From Paracoccaceae bacterium (GTDB lineage: Bacteria > Pseudomonadota > Alphaproteobacteria > Rhodobacterales > Rhodobacteraceae): a stretch of DNA of 64,000 nt. The stretch covers positions 87,284 to 151,283 of the forward strand of contig JAFIEF010000001.1 in NCBI GenBank assembly GCA_020832655.1, read 5' to 3'. The translations under genes and the position numbers were made by a program. Below, piece by piece: positions 1 through 11,947 of the stretch. The number at the start of each line of letters is the position of its first letter. The first letter of the stretch is position 1. Below the pieces are notes generated by a model. It did not search any database. It was given only the letters and a program-made list of their open reading frames with translations, and was not told the DNA's origin.

Positions 1-1116
1 GGGCTTGCCGTGACCGCCGCCTTGCGCCAGCGCGGGGCAGATGTGCTGGTGCTGGAACAGGCCGGCGGCTTTCGCGAGGTCGGCGCTGGTTTGCAGATCA
101 GCCCCAATGGTGCGCGGGTGGTCCGGGCGCTGGGGCTGGCCGGCGCGCTTGACCAGATGGCGCTGCGCAGTCAGGCGGTGGAATTGCGCGCCGGGCATGA
201 TGGCGCGCGGGTGTTGCGGATCGACCTGCCGCAGGATGGCGCGGGCTTTCATCTGATCCACCGTGCCGATCTGATCGATCTGCTGGCGCAGGGGCTGGAC
301 GGGGCCGAAACCAGGTTCGTGGCCCAGGTGGCTCAGGTCAATCCGCAAGGCCCGCGCCCCTCGGTCATGCTCAAAGGCGGCGAGGCGCTCTCGGCCGATC
401 TGGTGGTTGGGGCGGACGGGCTGCATTCGGTGTTGCGCCCGGTATTGCAACCCGGCACGCCGAAGACGCCTTTCTTCACCGGGCAGGTGGCGTGGCGCGC
501 CGTGATCCCCGGCGATGATGGCGCGCCAGAGGCGCAGCTTTTCGCGGGGCCGGGGCGGCATCTGGTCAGCTATCCGCTGCGCGGGGGCAGCCTGCGCAAC
601 ATCGTCGCGGTCGAGGAACGGCGCGGCTGGGCCGCAGCCGAAGGCTGGAACCATCCCGACAGCCCCGCCAATTTGCGCACGGCTTTTGCGGGTTTTGGCG
701 GTCCGGTTCCGGGCTGGCTGGCGCAGGTCGAGAAGCTTTATCTGTGGGGGTTGTTCCGGCACCCGGTGGCCACGCATTGGCATCAGGGCCATGCCGCGAT
801 TCTGGGCGATGCGGCGCATCCCACGCTGCCTTTCATGGCCCAAGGCGCGAATCTGGCGCTGGAAGACGCCTGGGTTCTGGCCGCGATGCTGGACCGGCAC
901 CCGATTGCACAGGCGCTGGCGGCCTATCAGCAGGCCCGCCGCGCGCGCGCAGCCCGCGTGATAGAGGCCGCCAACCGCAATGCGCGCAACTACCATTTGC
1001 GTGCGCCGCTGGCGCGGGTCGCGCATGGCATTCTGCGCGTGTCGTCGCGGCTGCAACCTGACGGGATGCTGAAGCGGCTGGGCTGGATCTATGATTTCGA
1101 TGTCACGCAGCCGTGA
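1..1116 (+). CDS. FAD-dependent monooxygenase (salicylate/3-hydroxybenzoate hydroxylase-like), 5' truncated by window edge
   Basis: Reading frame open from base 1 (GLAVTAALRQRGADVLVLEQ..FREVGAGLQISPNGARVVRALGL; VVGADGLHSVLRP; GDAAHPTLPFMAQGANLALEDAWVLA), typical class A flavin monooxygenase motifs. Confidence 0.88.
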   Translation, partial: GLAVTAALRQRGADVLVLEQAGGFREVGAGLQISPNGARVVRALGLAGALDQMALRSQAVELRAGHDGARVLRIDLPQDGAGFHLIHRADLIDLLAQGLDGAETRFVAQVAQVNPQGPRPSVMLKGGEALSADLVVGADGLHSVLRPVLQPGTPKTPFFTGQVAWRAVIPGDDGAPEAQLFAGPGRHLVSYPLRGGSLRNIVAVEERRGWAAAEGWNHPDSPANLRTAFAGFGGPVPGWLAQVEKLYLWGLFRHPVATHWHQGHAAILGDAAHPTLPFMAQGANLALEDAWVLAAMLDRHPIAQALAAYQQARRARAARVIEAANRNARNYHLRAPLARVAHGILRVSSRLQPDGMLKRLGWIYDFDVTQP

Positions 1117-1178
1117 AGCCGCTTGGCTTTGCCAATCGGCGGGGCCAGATATGATGCAATCGGGCAACGAGGAACATC

Positions 1179-1763
1179 ATGGACAGCGACCAGATTGCAC
1201 GGCTGATCTATCTGGGCCTGTGGGGCACTGTGCTGATCAGCTATGTGCTGATCGCGCGGCGGCAGAATATCGGCCAGAGCCTGCGCCATGCGCTGCTGTG
1301 GGGGCTGTTATTCGTGGGCGTCGCGGCCGGCTATGGGCTGTGGCAGGATATCGCGGGCAGCAATCAGGTCAGTGTCACGGGCGAGGGGGCTGTTGTGCTG
1401 CGCGCGCAGCGCGACGGGCAGTTCCACCTTACCCTGAATGTCAACTCCGAACCTGTGCGCTTCATCATCGACACAGGTGCCACCGATCTGGTGCTGTCGC
1501 GCAGGGATGCCGAAACGGTCGGGCTGGACCCGGACAACCTGGCCTATCTGGGGCAGGCGCGCACCGCCAATGGCATTGTCGGGCTGGCGCGGGTCACGCT
1601 GGACGAGGTCACGCTGGCCCATGATGATCTGGTGATAAGCGACCAGAATGTGCCCGCCTTCGTAAATGAGGGGCAGCTTGATGTCTCGCTGCTGGGGATG
1701 GGTTATCTGCGCCGCTATGCACGCATTTCGATTGAAGGCGAACGGATGATCCTGGAACGCTGA
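1179..1763 (+). CDS. Membrane-anchored retropepsin-like clan AA aspartic protease
   Basis: N-terminal TM segments followed by [18 protein letters not shown] (DTGA active-site motif) and [10 protein letters not shown] near the C-terminus. Confidence 0.85.
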   Translation: MDSDQIARLIYLGLWGTVLISYVLIARRQNIGQSLRHALLWGLLFVGVAAGYGLWQDIAGSNQVSVTGEGAVVLRAQRDGQFHLTLNVNSEPVRFIIDTGATDLVLSRRDAETVGLDPDNLAYLGQARTANGIVGLARVTLDEVTLAHDDLVISDQNVPAFVNEGQLDVSLLGMGYLRRYARISIEGERMILER

Positions 1764-1848
1764 GCCATTGGGCCGCCTGCCGCCATTTTCCTTGTCTGGC
1801 TTGGCCAAGCCCGCTAGGACGAAGCAAACCAGCCAGAGGACGCCGCCA

Positions 1849-3075
1849 ATGCCTGACGACCTGATCAACTCCTTTCTGACCGGCCCGGATGAACAGGGCC
1901 GCTTCGGTATTTTCGGGGGCCGCTTCGTGTCGGAAACCCTGATGCCGCTGATCCTTGATCTGGAAGCCGAATATGAACGCGCCAAGACCGACCCGGATTT
2001 CTGGGCGCAGATGGATGATTTGTGGACGCATTATGTCGGCCGCCCCTCGCCGCTCTATTTCGCCGAACGGCTGACCGAGCATTGCGGCGGCGCGAAGATT
2101 TATCTGAAGCGCGACGAGCTGAACCATACCGGCGCGCACAAGATCAACAATGTGCTGGGCCAGATCCTGCTGGCGATGCGCATGGGCAAGACCCGCATCA
2201 TCGCCGAAACCGGGGCCGGGCAGCATGGTGTGGCCACCGCCACGGTCTGCGCGCGTTTCGGGCTGAAATGCGTGGTCTATATGGGCGCGCATGATGTCGA
2301 ACGCCAGGCCCCCAATGTGTTCCGCATGAAGCTGCTGGGCGCCAAGGTAGTGCCGGTGAAATCCGGCCGCGGCACGCTTAAGGATGCGATGAATGATGCG
2401 TTGCGCGACTGGGTGACCAATGTGCGCGACACGTTTTACTGCATTGGCACTGTGGCAGGGCCGCACCCCTATCCGGCGATGGTGCGCGATTTCCAGGCGA
2501 TCATCGGCAAGGAAACCCGCGAACAGATCATGGCGCGCGAGGGGCGCCTGCCCGACACCATCATCGCCGCGATTGGCGGCGGGTCGAATGCGATGGGGCT
2601 GTTCTATCCGTTTCTGGATGACAAGGACGTCAACATCATCGGGGTCGAGGCTGGTGGCAAGGGCGTCGATGACCGCATGGAGCATTGCGCCAGCCTGACC
2701 GGCGGTCGCCCCGGCGTGCTGCATGGCAACCGCACCTATCTGTTGCAGGATGAGCATGGCCAGATCCTCGAAGGGCATTCGATCAGCGCGGGGCTGGATT
2801 ACCCCGGCATCGGCCCGGAACATGCCTGGCTGAAGGATGTCGGGCGCGCGGAATATGTCTCGATCACCGATGATGAGGCGCTGGCGGCGTTCCAGACCTG
2901 TTGCGCGCTGGAAGGCATCATCCCGGCGCTTGAACCCAGCCATGCGCTGGCGCATGTGCTGAAGATCGCGCCGGATCTGCCATCTGATCATCTGCTGGTG
3001 ATGAATATGTGCGGGCGCGGTGACAAGGATATCTTCACGGTCGCGCGACATCTTGGCTTTGAAATGGCGGGATAA
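1849..3075 (+). CDS. trpB: Tryptophan synthase beta subunit
   Basis: ORF 1768-3075; likely start ATG at 1849 (MPDDLINSF). [20 protein letters not shown] and [14 protein letters not shown] are diagnostic. Confidence 0.97.
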   Translation: MPDDLINSFLTGPDEQGRFGIFGGRFVSETLMPLILDLEAEYERAKTDPDFWAQMDDLWTHYVGRPSPLYFAERLTEHCGGAKIYLKRDELNHTGAHKINNVLGQILLAMRMGKTRIIAETGAGQHGVATATVCARFGLKCVVYMGAHDVERQAPNVFRMKLLGAKVVPVKSGRGTLKDAMNDALRDWVTNVRDTFYCIGTVAGPHPYPAMVRDFQAIIGKETREQIMAREGRLPDTIIAAIGGGSNAMGLFYPFLDDKDVNIIGVEAGGKGVDDRMEHCASLTGGRPGVLHGNRTYLLQDEHGQILEGHSISAGLDYPGIGPEHAWLKDVGRAEYVSITDDEALAAFQTCCALEGIIPALEPSHALAHVLKIAPDLPSDHLLVMNMCGRGDKDIFTVARHLGFEMAG

Positions 3076-3429
3076 ACTTTAGTTTATTGCTGCAATTTAA
3101 ACTTTGGCTCAATAGATCGGCCAGGTGATGCGAGGTAGGAATAGGGCGTCGACGGCATGATCATGCCCTCTACACCTCGTTGTTCTGAGTTCGCGGCTTA
3201 AGGGGTTTGATGTCGTTTCTGGTGACGATGATCCGGCCCATGTCGGGATAGGGGCGTGATGCGCAAGCTGTTTTCGGCTTCATGGTGCATCATCTGTGCC
3301 CGATCCGTGTTGCGTAATGAGTGTCTGAAGTAGGGCCGCTCCTGTTTGCCACGGCAGATGGGGGCGGCTTTGGTGTTTTGGGGTTTCGATGTGCAAGCAC
3401 GCTTCGCCGCCCCTGCTGAGGGCTGGCCT

Positions 3430-3789
3430 ATGACGGCGCTTCGACAATTGCGACATCTGGTTGTGCTGCTGGCCATGCTGGTCGTGATCCCTGCCCCTGC
3501 GGATGCGGGAAATGGTGACAGGATCACACCAGAGATGGTGCGCGACGCCTTGCAGGGGCAGGGCTATGCGGTCGAATCTTTCACGCGCACCCTGCTGGGG
3601 CGGGCGCGGATCGTCGCATCCAAAGGCGAGATCTGGCGCGAGGTGGTGCTGGATATTTCCACTGGCCAGATCCTGCGCGACTATGCTGTCGAATTCACCC
3701 CGTCAGACCTGCCGCAGCGACGCAGCGACGCCATGCCGCGCGGCGGAACCATGCTGGAGCAGGGTACATTGCCTGATCTGAGGAATTGA
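3430..3789 (+). CDS. Small secreted PepSY-like hypothetical protein
   Basis: Start ATG 3430 (MTALRQLRHLVVLLAMLVVIPAPADA signal peptide), then ITPEMVRDALQGQGYAVESFTRTLLGRARIVASKGEIWREVVLDISTGQILRDY. Confidence 0.6.
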   Translation: MTALRQLRHLVVLLAMLVVIPAPADAGNGDRITPEMVRDALQGQGYAVESFTRTLLGRARIVASKGEIWREVVLDISTGQILRDYAVEFTPSDLPQRRSDAMPRGGTMLEQGTLPDLRN

Positions 3790-3851
3790 TTGATGCTAAG
3801 CGCTATTTCACTGCCGACCTGTCTTGCCTGCCAGCCACGACGAGGTGAGAT

Positions 3852-4370
3852 GTGAAGCTCAAGCTTATCATCCTGTCGATGGTATTGGTGCAGGCAGTGG
3901 GGGCGCTGTTCTTTATCAGCGATATCGCCATGTCGGTGATGGGGATCAGGCGCCAGCCGATTGACTGGCGGCTGCGCGAGATGATGGAGATCGGCGCCGC
4001 CGTGGCGCTGGTGATCGGGCTGATCATGTCGGCGGTTCTGCTGATGCAATCGCAGATCCGGCTGGGGCGGGCCGAAGCGCAGCTGCGCCGGGCCTCGGCG
4101 GCCTTCATGGAATTGCTGGAAGACAGCTTTGCCGAATGGGGGCTGACCCCGGCCGAACGCGATGTCGCGTTCTTCGTGCTCAAGGGTTTCAGCACACAGG
4201 AAGTCGCGCGGTTTCGCAACACATCCGAAGGCACCGTCAAGGCGCAGACCAATGCGATCTATCGCAAGGCCGGGGTGAGCGGGCGCGGGCAGTTGATGAG
4301 CCTGTTCATCGATGACCTGATTGCCGATTCGCTGCCCGAACGCCAGCAGGACAAGACTGACATAGAATGA
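3852..4370 (+). CDS. Membrane-tethered LuxR-type helix-turn-helix regulator
   Basis: Two N-terminal hydrophobic segments, then LTPAERDVAFFVLKGFSTQEVARFRNTSEGTVKAQTNAIYRKAGVSGRGQL (LuxR HTH). Confidence 0.8.
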   Translation: MKLKLIILSMVLVQAVGALFFISDIAMSVMGIRRQPIDWRLREMMEIGAAVALVIGLIMSAVLLMQSQIRLGRAEAQLRRASAAFMELLEDSFAEWGLTPAERDVAFFVLKGFSTQEVARFRNTSEGTVKAQTNAIYRKAGVSGRGQLMSLFIDDLIADSLPERQQDKTDIE

Positions 4371-4424
4371 TCCGGGCAGGGCAGGGGCAGTGCAGGACCG
4401 GGCCTTGCTGCGGCCGTGTCGGCG

Positions 4425-4808
4425 TTATGTCATGTCGATGGCATGGGTTTTGAGCAGTTCCAGCGGCACGATGTCCAGCGCGCGCCGATGCGTGGCGGCC
4501 AGCCGAATCCTCGAGGCGACATTTTCGTGGCAGGCTTGCATGAAGCGCGCGGCGCAAAGACACCAGTGGTCGCCGGGTTTCAGGCCGGGAAAGGCATATT
4601 CGGGCCTTGCGGTTGACAGGTCGTTGCCCAGATATTTCGAATAGGCTAAGAACTCTGCCGTCATGACAGCACAGACAGTGTGGCTGCCGTGATCCTGGGC
4701 GCAGGTATCGCAGGCGCCATTGCGAAAAAAGCCGGTCACCGGATCGCGGGAACAGGCCTGCAATGCGCCACCCAGAACATTCACCGATGGGTCAGGTTTT
4801 ACCTGCAT
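4425..4808 (-). CDS. DUF2237 family protein
   Basis: NVLGGALQACSRDPVTGFFRNGACDTCAQDHGSHTVCAVMTAEFLAYSKYLGNDLSTARPEYAFPGLKPGDHWCLCA matches my recollection of the family. Confidence 0.8.
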   Translation of the reverse strand: MQVKPDPSVNVLGGALQACSRDPVTGFFRNGACDTCAQDHGSHTVCAVMTAEFLAYSKYLGNDLSTARPEYAFPGLKPGDHWCLCAARFMQACHENVASRIRLAATHRRALDIVPLELLKTHAIDMT

Positions 4809-4889
4809 CTCTGCCCTCCGCGTTGCCAGTGCCCAATCAGGTAATTCCGCCGGCCCCGCTGTCCAGTTGCGGTATCCGGGTTGCGCGTA

Positions 4890-5585
4890 TCACTTGAAGC
4901 GGTCGATCAGTTTTTGCAGGGGGCTGCGGGCATCCGCTGGCGTGGTCTGGGCCGCAGGGGGCGCAGCGGCTGGCGTGGTCGCGGGCGCCGCCTTTGCTGT
5001 GGGCCTGCCGGGTCTTGACGGCGCAGTGCGCAGCGCCACCGCATTGGCAAAGCGCGCGCCATCGCCCGCAGCCAATGCCACCGCCCCGTCGGATATCCCG
5101 TGCAGCAACGCCTCTAGCCAGTCCTGATCGGATTTGGCGAAATCCGACAGCACATAGGCCGAGACGCGATCCTTCCGGCCGGGATGGCCGATGCCCAGCC
5201 TTACCCGCGCATGTTCCGGCCCCAGATGCTGATGGATCGAGCGCAACCCGTTATGACCGGCATGCCCACCCCCTTGCTTGAGGCGCATCTTGCCCGGTGC
5301 AAGGTCAAGCTCGTCATGAAACACGATGATGTCGGCAGGGGCGAGCTTGTAGAAATGCGCGGCCTCTGCCACGGCCTGGCCTGAAAGATTCATGTAGCTC
5401 ATCGGCTTGAGCAGGATGACTTTCTGGCCACCCAGCCGCCCCTCGCTAAGTGCGCCGCCGAATTTGGATCGCCACGGCGCAAAGCCATGATCCTGCGCGA
5501 TCCGGTCCAGTGCCATGAAACCGATATTGTGACGGTTCCCGACATATCTTGCACCGGGATTGCCCAGCCCGACAAAGAGTTTCAT
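4890..5585 (-). CDS. pth: Peptidyl-tRNA hydrolase (Pro/Ala-rich C-terminal extension)
   Basis: [69 protein letters not shown]. Confidence 0.97.
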   Translation of the reverse strand: MKLFVGLGNPGARYVGNRHNIGFMALDRIAQDHGFAPWRSKFGGALSEGRLGGQKVILLKPMSYMNLSGQAVAEAAHFYKLAPADIIVFHDELDLAPGKMRLKQGGGHAGHNGLRSIHQHLGPEHARVRLGIGHPGRKDRVSAYVLSDFAKSDQDWLEALLHGISDGAVALAAGDGARFANAVALRTAPSRPGRPTAKAAPATTPAAAPPAAQTTPADARSPLQKLIDRFK

Positions 5586-5675
5586 ACCTGCCCTCTATTC
5601 GCGTGATGCCAATCTATCGAAGCCGCTGGTGCCTGCCAAGTCGCGCCAACCCCGCCTGTGCCCAGGCATACGCGA

Positions 5676-5704
5676 AAGGGGCAGCCAATTTTTGGCTGCC
5701 CCTT
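5676..5704 (-). terminator. Strong hairpin downstream of rplY
   Basis: AAGGGGCAGCCAA-TTT-TTGGCTGCCCCTT: perfect 13-bp stem, 3-nt loop, just beyond the rplY stop. Confidence 0.65.
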
Positions 5705-5729
5705 CAATACATCATCCATGACAGACGGA

Positions 5730-6353
5730 TCACTCGGCCTCGACCGCGCTTTCTTCTTCGCCGTCATCATCGGCCGCCGCCAGAGCGCGTGGCGCGGCCA
5801 GGGTCGCGATCATGAAGTCGCGATCAATGGTCGGCTTGGTGCCTTCGGGCAGGGCGATATCCGAAATGGTGATGGTGTCACCGATTTTCAGGCCGGACAG
5901 ATCAGCCACCAGCTTTTGCGGAATTTCCCCGGCCAGCACATTCAGCTCGACCTCGGAACGGACCACGGTCAGCGTACCGCCGCGCTTCAGGCCGGGGCAG
6001 GCGGCTTCATTGACGAACTCCACCGGGATGAACAGGTTGATCCGGCTGGTGCGGCGCAGGCGCATCAGATCGACATGTTCGGGCAGGCCATTGACGACAT
6101 TGCGCTGCACGCCGCGGCAGATGACGCGGACATCTTCCTGACCGTCGACCTTCAGGTTGAACAGCGTCGACAGGAAGCGCCCTGCCTTCAGCTTCTTGAT
6201 CAGGTAGTGATAGTTGAAACTGATCGGTTGCGGGTCAACGCCGCCGCCATACACAATACCGGGCACCTTGTGCTCTCTGCGAGCTTGACGGGCGGCCCCC
6301 TTGCCTGTCCCCGTGCGTGCCTCGGCCATAAGATCCGGGATCTCGCCAGCCAT
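5730..6353 (-). CDS. rplY: 50S ribosomal protein L25/general stress protein Ctc
   Basis: Start [38 protein letters not shown]; Ctc-type L25 with long C-terminal domain, adjacent to pth. Confidence 0.95.
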   Translation of the reverse strand: MAGEIPDLMAEARTGTGKGAARQARREHKVPGIVYGGGVDPQPISFNYHYLIKKLKAGRFLSTLFNLKVDGQEDVRVICRGVQRNVVNGLPEHVDLMRLRRTSRINLFIPVEFVNEAACPGLKRGGTLTVVRSEVELNVLAGEIPQKLVADLSGLKIGDTITISDIALPEGTKPTIDRDFMIATLAAPRALAAADDDGEEESAVEAE

Positions 6354-6488
6354 TGCAATTCTCCATATGTTGCAAGTTGAACAGCCCGCCTCCAAGGGTG
6401 CGGGCTGCAAGTGCGCTGGCTATAGGGCAGATTCGCGGGAAAGGAAAGGGGGCTTTCCGCCCCCTTTTGGGCCTGCGGCCCAATTCAC

Positions 6489-6516
6489 CCCCGAGGATAT
6501 TTTTTCAAGGATGAAA
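6489..6516 (+). repeat. Intergenic GAGGATATTTTTT-CAAGGATGAAA element (copy 1)
   Basis: CCCCCGAGGATATTTTTTCAAGGATGAAA, preceded by GC-rich inverted repeats. Confidence 0.65.
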
Positions 6517-6527
6517 TCAGATCTGGA

Positions 6528-7697
6528 TCACAGCTGGACTGTCGGGTCGCCAAAGCCCTGCGGCACATAAAGCATATGCGGGCCGACATTTCGGATGTCG
6601 GTCTCCCCGCACAGCGCCATCGACACATCAAGTTCCTTGTGGATGATCTCCAGCGCCTTGGTCACACCAGGCTGGCCCATCGCCCCCAGCCCATAGGTGA
6701 ATGCGCGCCCGATATAGGTGCCCTTGGCCCCCAGCGCCAAGGCCTTGAGCACATCCTGACCTGAACGGATGCCGCTGTCGAGATGCACCTCTACCTTGTC
6801 GCCCACCGCATCCATGATCGCGGGCAGCATGCGGATCGAACTGACCGCGCCGTCAAGCTGGCGGCCGCCGTGATTGGACACGATGATCGCATCGGCTCCG
6901 ATTTCGGCGGCGCGGCGGGCATCTTCGGGTTCCATGATTCCCTTGACGATCAGCTTGCCGCCCCACCATTCCTTGAATTGCGCAATCCGCTTCCAGTCGA
7001 GCGAGACATCGAAGGCTTCGGCGGTCCAGGTTGACAGCGAGGCGGGGTCGCTGACGCCCTTGGCATGGCCCACGATATTGCCGAAGAAGCGCCGCTTCGT
7101 GCCCAGCATTTCCAGCCCCCAGGGGATCTTGGTCATCATATTGGCAATGGATCTTGCCGTCAGCTTGGGGGGCGCAGAGAGGCCGTTCTTCAAATCCTTG
7201 TGGCGCTGGCCCAGAACCTGCAGATCGACCGTGACCACAAGCGCCGAGCATTGCGCGGCGCGGGCGCGGTCGATCAGGCGGCGCATGAAATCATCATCCT
7301 TCAGCGTGTAGACCTGAAACCAGAAGGGTTTTGTGGTGTGTTCGGCCACATCCTCGATCGAGCAGATCGACATGGTGGACAGGGTGAAGGGCACGCCGAA
7401 AGCCTCGGCGGCGCGCGCGGCCTTGATCTCGCCATCAGCCGATTGCATGCCGGTCAGCCCCACCGGGGCCAGCGCTACAGGCATCGCCACATCCTGTCCG
7501 ACCATCTGCGAACGGGTCGAGCGGTTCGACATGTCCACCGCGACACGCTGCCTGAGGCGGATATGGCGAAAATCCGAGATATTCTCGCGGAAAGTCTGTT
7601 CCGTCCAACTGCCTGATTCCGCATAATCATAGAACATGCGGGGTGTGCGGCGTTCGTAAATCCGGCGCAGATCCTCGATATTGGTAATGACAGCCAT
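6528..7697 (-). CDS. lldD: FMN-dependent alpha-hydroxy-acid dehydrogenase (L-lactate dehydrogenase-like)
   Basis: Start MAVITNIEDLRRIYERRTPRMFYDYAESGSWTEQTFREN; IVSNHGGRQLDGA; GDKVEVHLDSGIRSGQDVLKALALGAKGTYIGR. Confidence 0.88.
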   Translation of the reverse strand: MAVITNIEDLRRIYERRTPRMFYDYAESGSWTEQTFRENISDFRHIRLRQRVAVDMSNRSTRSQMVGQDVAMPVALAPVGLTGMQSADGEIKAARAAEAFGVPFTLSTMSICSIEDVAEHTTKPFWFQVYTLKDDDFMRRLIDRARAAQCSALVVTVDLQVLGQRHKDLKNGLSAPPKLTARSIANMMTKIPWGLEMLGTKRRFFGNIVGHAKGVSDPASLSTWTAEAFDVSLDWKRIAQFKEWWGGKLIVKGIMEPEDARRAAEIGADAIIVSNHGGRQLDGAVSSIRMLPAIMDAVGDKVEVHLDSGIRSGQDVLKALALGAKGTYIGRAFTYGLGAMGQPGVTKALEIIHKELDVSMALCGETDIRNVGPHMLYVPQGFGDPTVQL

Positions 7698-7813
7698 GAT
7701 GCCCCCCTGAAATTGGTCAAATTTTATTACCAGACTTGTTGGGCATACGCAAGAAGCCGAGATATGCGCAAGAGTCGTTGACGGCGCCAACAGAGTATGG
7801 CGTATATCCGTGC

Positions 7814-8479
7814 ATGCCCCGTCCCATCTTGCGCAGCAGCGCTGCGACTGACCCGCCCAATGTTTCGGCACATGATCGTGTCTACCGTGCTTTGCGCCAG
7901 CAGATCATGCATGGCGATCTGCCGCCGGGCCACGCGCTGACCTTGCGCGGGATCGGCCATTCGCATTCGGTCAGCATGACGCCTGCGCGCGAGGCCGTGC
8001 GCCGGCTGTCGGCCGAGGGGGCGCTGACCCTGTCGGCTTCGGGACGGGTGAGCACCCCGGAGTTGAGCAATGAGCGTCTGGAAGAGCTTGCCTCGATTCG
8101 CGCGCTGCTGGAACCGGAACTGGGCAGCCGGGCATTGCGGCGCGCGCATCTGTCGCTGATCGACCGGATGGAAGCGATCAATGACGCCAATGCGCGCGCG
8201 GTCAATCAGCAGAACCCGGTCGACTATATCCGCACCAATCTGGAATTTCACCGCACGCTGTATCTGCGTGCGCAAAGCCCGGCAATGCTGAGCATTCTGG
8301 AAACCGTGTGGTTGCAGCTTGGGCCGACCATGCGCGCGCTTTATACCAGACTGCGCCGCACCACGGCCCCGCCGCATCACCGGCTGATCCTGGAGGCATT
8401 GCGCGCGGGCGATGACGCGGCCTTGCGGCTGGCCTTGCGCACAGATGTGACGCAGGGTTTGCGCCACTTGCAGGGATAG
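7814..8479 (+). CDS. GntR family transcriptional regulator (FadR/FCD type)
   Basis: HDRVYRALRQQIMHGDLPPGHALTLRGIGHSHSVSMTPAREAVRRLSAEGALTL winged HTH followed by an FCD-like helical domain. Confidence 0.9.
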   Translation: MPRPILRSSAATDPPNVSAHDRVYRALRQQIMHGDLPPGHALTLRGIGHSHSVSMTPAREAVRRLSAEGALTLSASGRVSTPELSNERLEELASIRALLEPELGSRALRRAHLSLIDRMEAINDANARAVNQQNPVDYIRTNLEFHRTLYLRAQSPAMLSILETVWLQLGPTMRALYTRLRRTTAPPHHRLILEALRAGDDAALRLALRTDVTQGLRHLQG

Positions 8480-8532
8480 CGCAGCCCGCATTGGACGCAA
8501 AACGCGGCAGCGCGTCTGCAATCCGCAATGCA

Positions 8533-8560
8533 AAGACCCCGCCGGATCGGGCGGGGTCTT
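8533..8560. terminator. Bidirectional terminator hairpin between convergent gntR and ftsH
   Basis: AAGACCCCGCC-ggatcg-GGCGGGGTCTT: perfect 11-bp stem in the convergent intergenic region. Confidence 0.75.
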
Positions 8561-8587
8561 GTTATGCAGACAGATGCGACGGGCGCG

Positions 8588-10510
<1,923 letters not shown>

Positions 10511-10659
10511 GGGGGTCTCCTTTGTATCGGTATGATCTGGCGCGTCGTATCACGCTGCTTGGCAGGCGGATTACCCAGATCGGAAGCGGATCACGCCACA
10601 GGCGCGGTTCTTTACATTGTTACATAGCGATTATGGCAGTGCAATCAATCGGCGTATGC

Positions 10660-11943
10660 TCACAATCTTGCGGCAGGGATAGCGGCAGGCGGTGAAAATG
10701 GCCAGTCTTCGCAAGGCTGCGCGCGCCAGCCGCGTGCCAGCCCGGCAAGCGGGGCGGCAATCAGCGTGTCATCGTGCCACAGGGCAGGGCTTGCCAGCAA
10801 CGAGGCACGGGGCAGCAGCCGGTCGTCTTTCGGTCCGCAGTGGCGCAGCCCGTCCGGCCCAAGGGCACGGATTTGCATCTGCGCGGTTTCTATGGCGCCC
10901 GACGCATCCGGCGGGGGCGTCAGCCGCCAGCGCCCGTCCCACTGCTCGCCGACAGGGGTGCGGCAACTGGCCACGGCGTTGTATTCGCGGGTGATGCGCA
11001 GCGTGGTGGCGTTGCGGGTCATCAGGCAGCCATGCAGCGTGGTGCGGCGCGCATGCAGCGCATCCATCAGCGCGCGCAGGCGGGGGCGGTATCCGCTGCC
11101 CGAAATGACACAAAGCACGCGCGCTACCAGCCTGTTGCGCGTATCCGTTGGCAGGGCGTCCAAGAAAGCTGCGTCAAACAGGTAATCGCCATGTTCCCGC
11201 CGCAGGCCGGAGGCGGCACTTTGCGCGGCCAGATAGTCAAGGCTGTCGCGCGCTTGCTGCATCCTGTCGGCGGTTTCGGCCAGCCGTGCAGCCCCCAGCC
11301 CCAGCGGGGCCAGATGCGCCAGCGCCTGACGGGCCTTGATACGGTCAAAGCCGGTGTCGTGATTGCTGGGATCCTCGACCCAGTACTCGGACAGGGCACG
11401 CAGATAGTCGCGCAGCGCGGCGCGCGGCACCCCCAGCATCGGGCGCAGCCACAACATGCCGTGGCTCTGGTCGCAAGGGGCCATTGCTGCCAGCCCTTCA
11501 ACGCCCGACCCGCGTGCAAGGCGCATCAGCAGGGTTTCGGCCTGATCGTCCAGCGTGTGGCCCAGCACAACGGCGTCCAGTCTACCTGCACGCGCCCAGC
11601 CTGACAGCAGCCGCTTGCGCGCCTGCCGGGCCGCATCCTGCAAATTGCCGCTGCCCGACCAGCCCTGCCAGCGCAAGATCTGGTGGGGCAGGCCAAGCGC
11701 TGCGGCGCGTTTGGCGACCAGCGCGGCTTCAGCGGCCGCTTCTGCACGCAGCCCGTGATCGACAGTTGCGACGGCAAGCTGTACCCCGCGCGGGCCTGCC
11801 CAGCCCTGCGCCAGTCGCATCAGCGCCATCGAATCCCCGCCGCCCGACACCGCCAGCCCCAGCGCGCGCAGCGATGCCGGCGCGATCTGCGACATGGCCT
11901 GTTCAAAGGCTTCGATCAGCGATGCGCCAGCTTCGGGGGACAT
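10660..11943 (-). CDS. tilS: tRNA(Ile)-lysidine synthase
   Basis: Likely start MSPEAGASLIEAF (11943); PP-loop LGLAVSGGGDSMALMRL; VVLGHTLDDQAETLLMRLARGSGVEGLA. Confidence 0.93.
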   Translation of the reverse strand: MSPEAGASLIEAFEQAMSQIAPASLRALGLAVSGGGDSMALMRLAQGWAGPRGVQLAVATVDHGLRAEAAAEAALVAKRAAALGLPHQILRWQGWSGSGNLQDAARQARKRLLSGWARAGRLDAVVLGHTLDDQAETLLMRLARGSGVEGLAAMAPCDQSHGMLWLRPMLGVPRAALRDYLRALSEYWVEDPSNHDTGFDRIKARQALAHLAPLGLGAARLAETADRMQQARDSLDYLAAQSAASGLRREHGDYLFDAAFLDALPTDTRNRLVARVLCVISGSGYRPRLRALMDALHARRTTLHGCLMTRNATTLRITREYNAVASCRTPVGEQWDGRWRLTPPPDASGAIETAQMQIRALGPDGLRHCGPKDDRLLPRASLLASPALWHDDTLIAAPLAGLARGWRAQPCEDWPFSPPAAIPAARL

Positions 11944-11947
11944 CCGC

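Noticed and set aside
1609-3051. 480-aa antisense ORF opposite trpB
   Set aside because: Shadow ORF of trpB; no domain signature.
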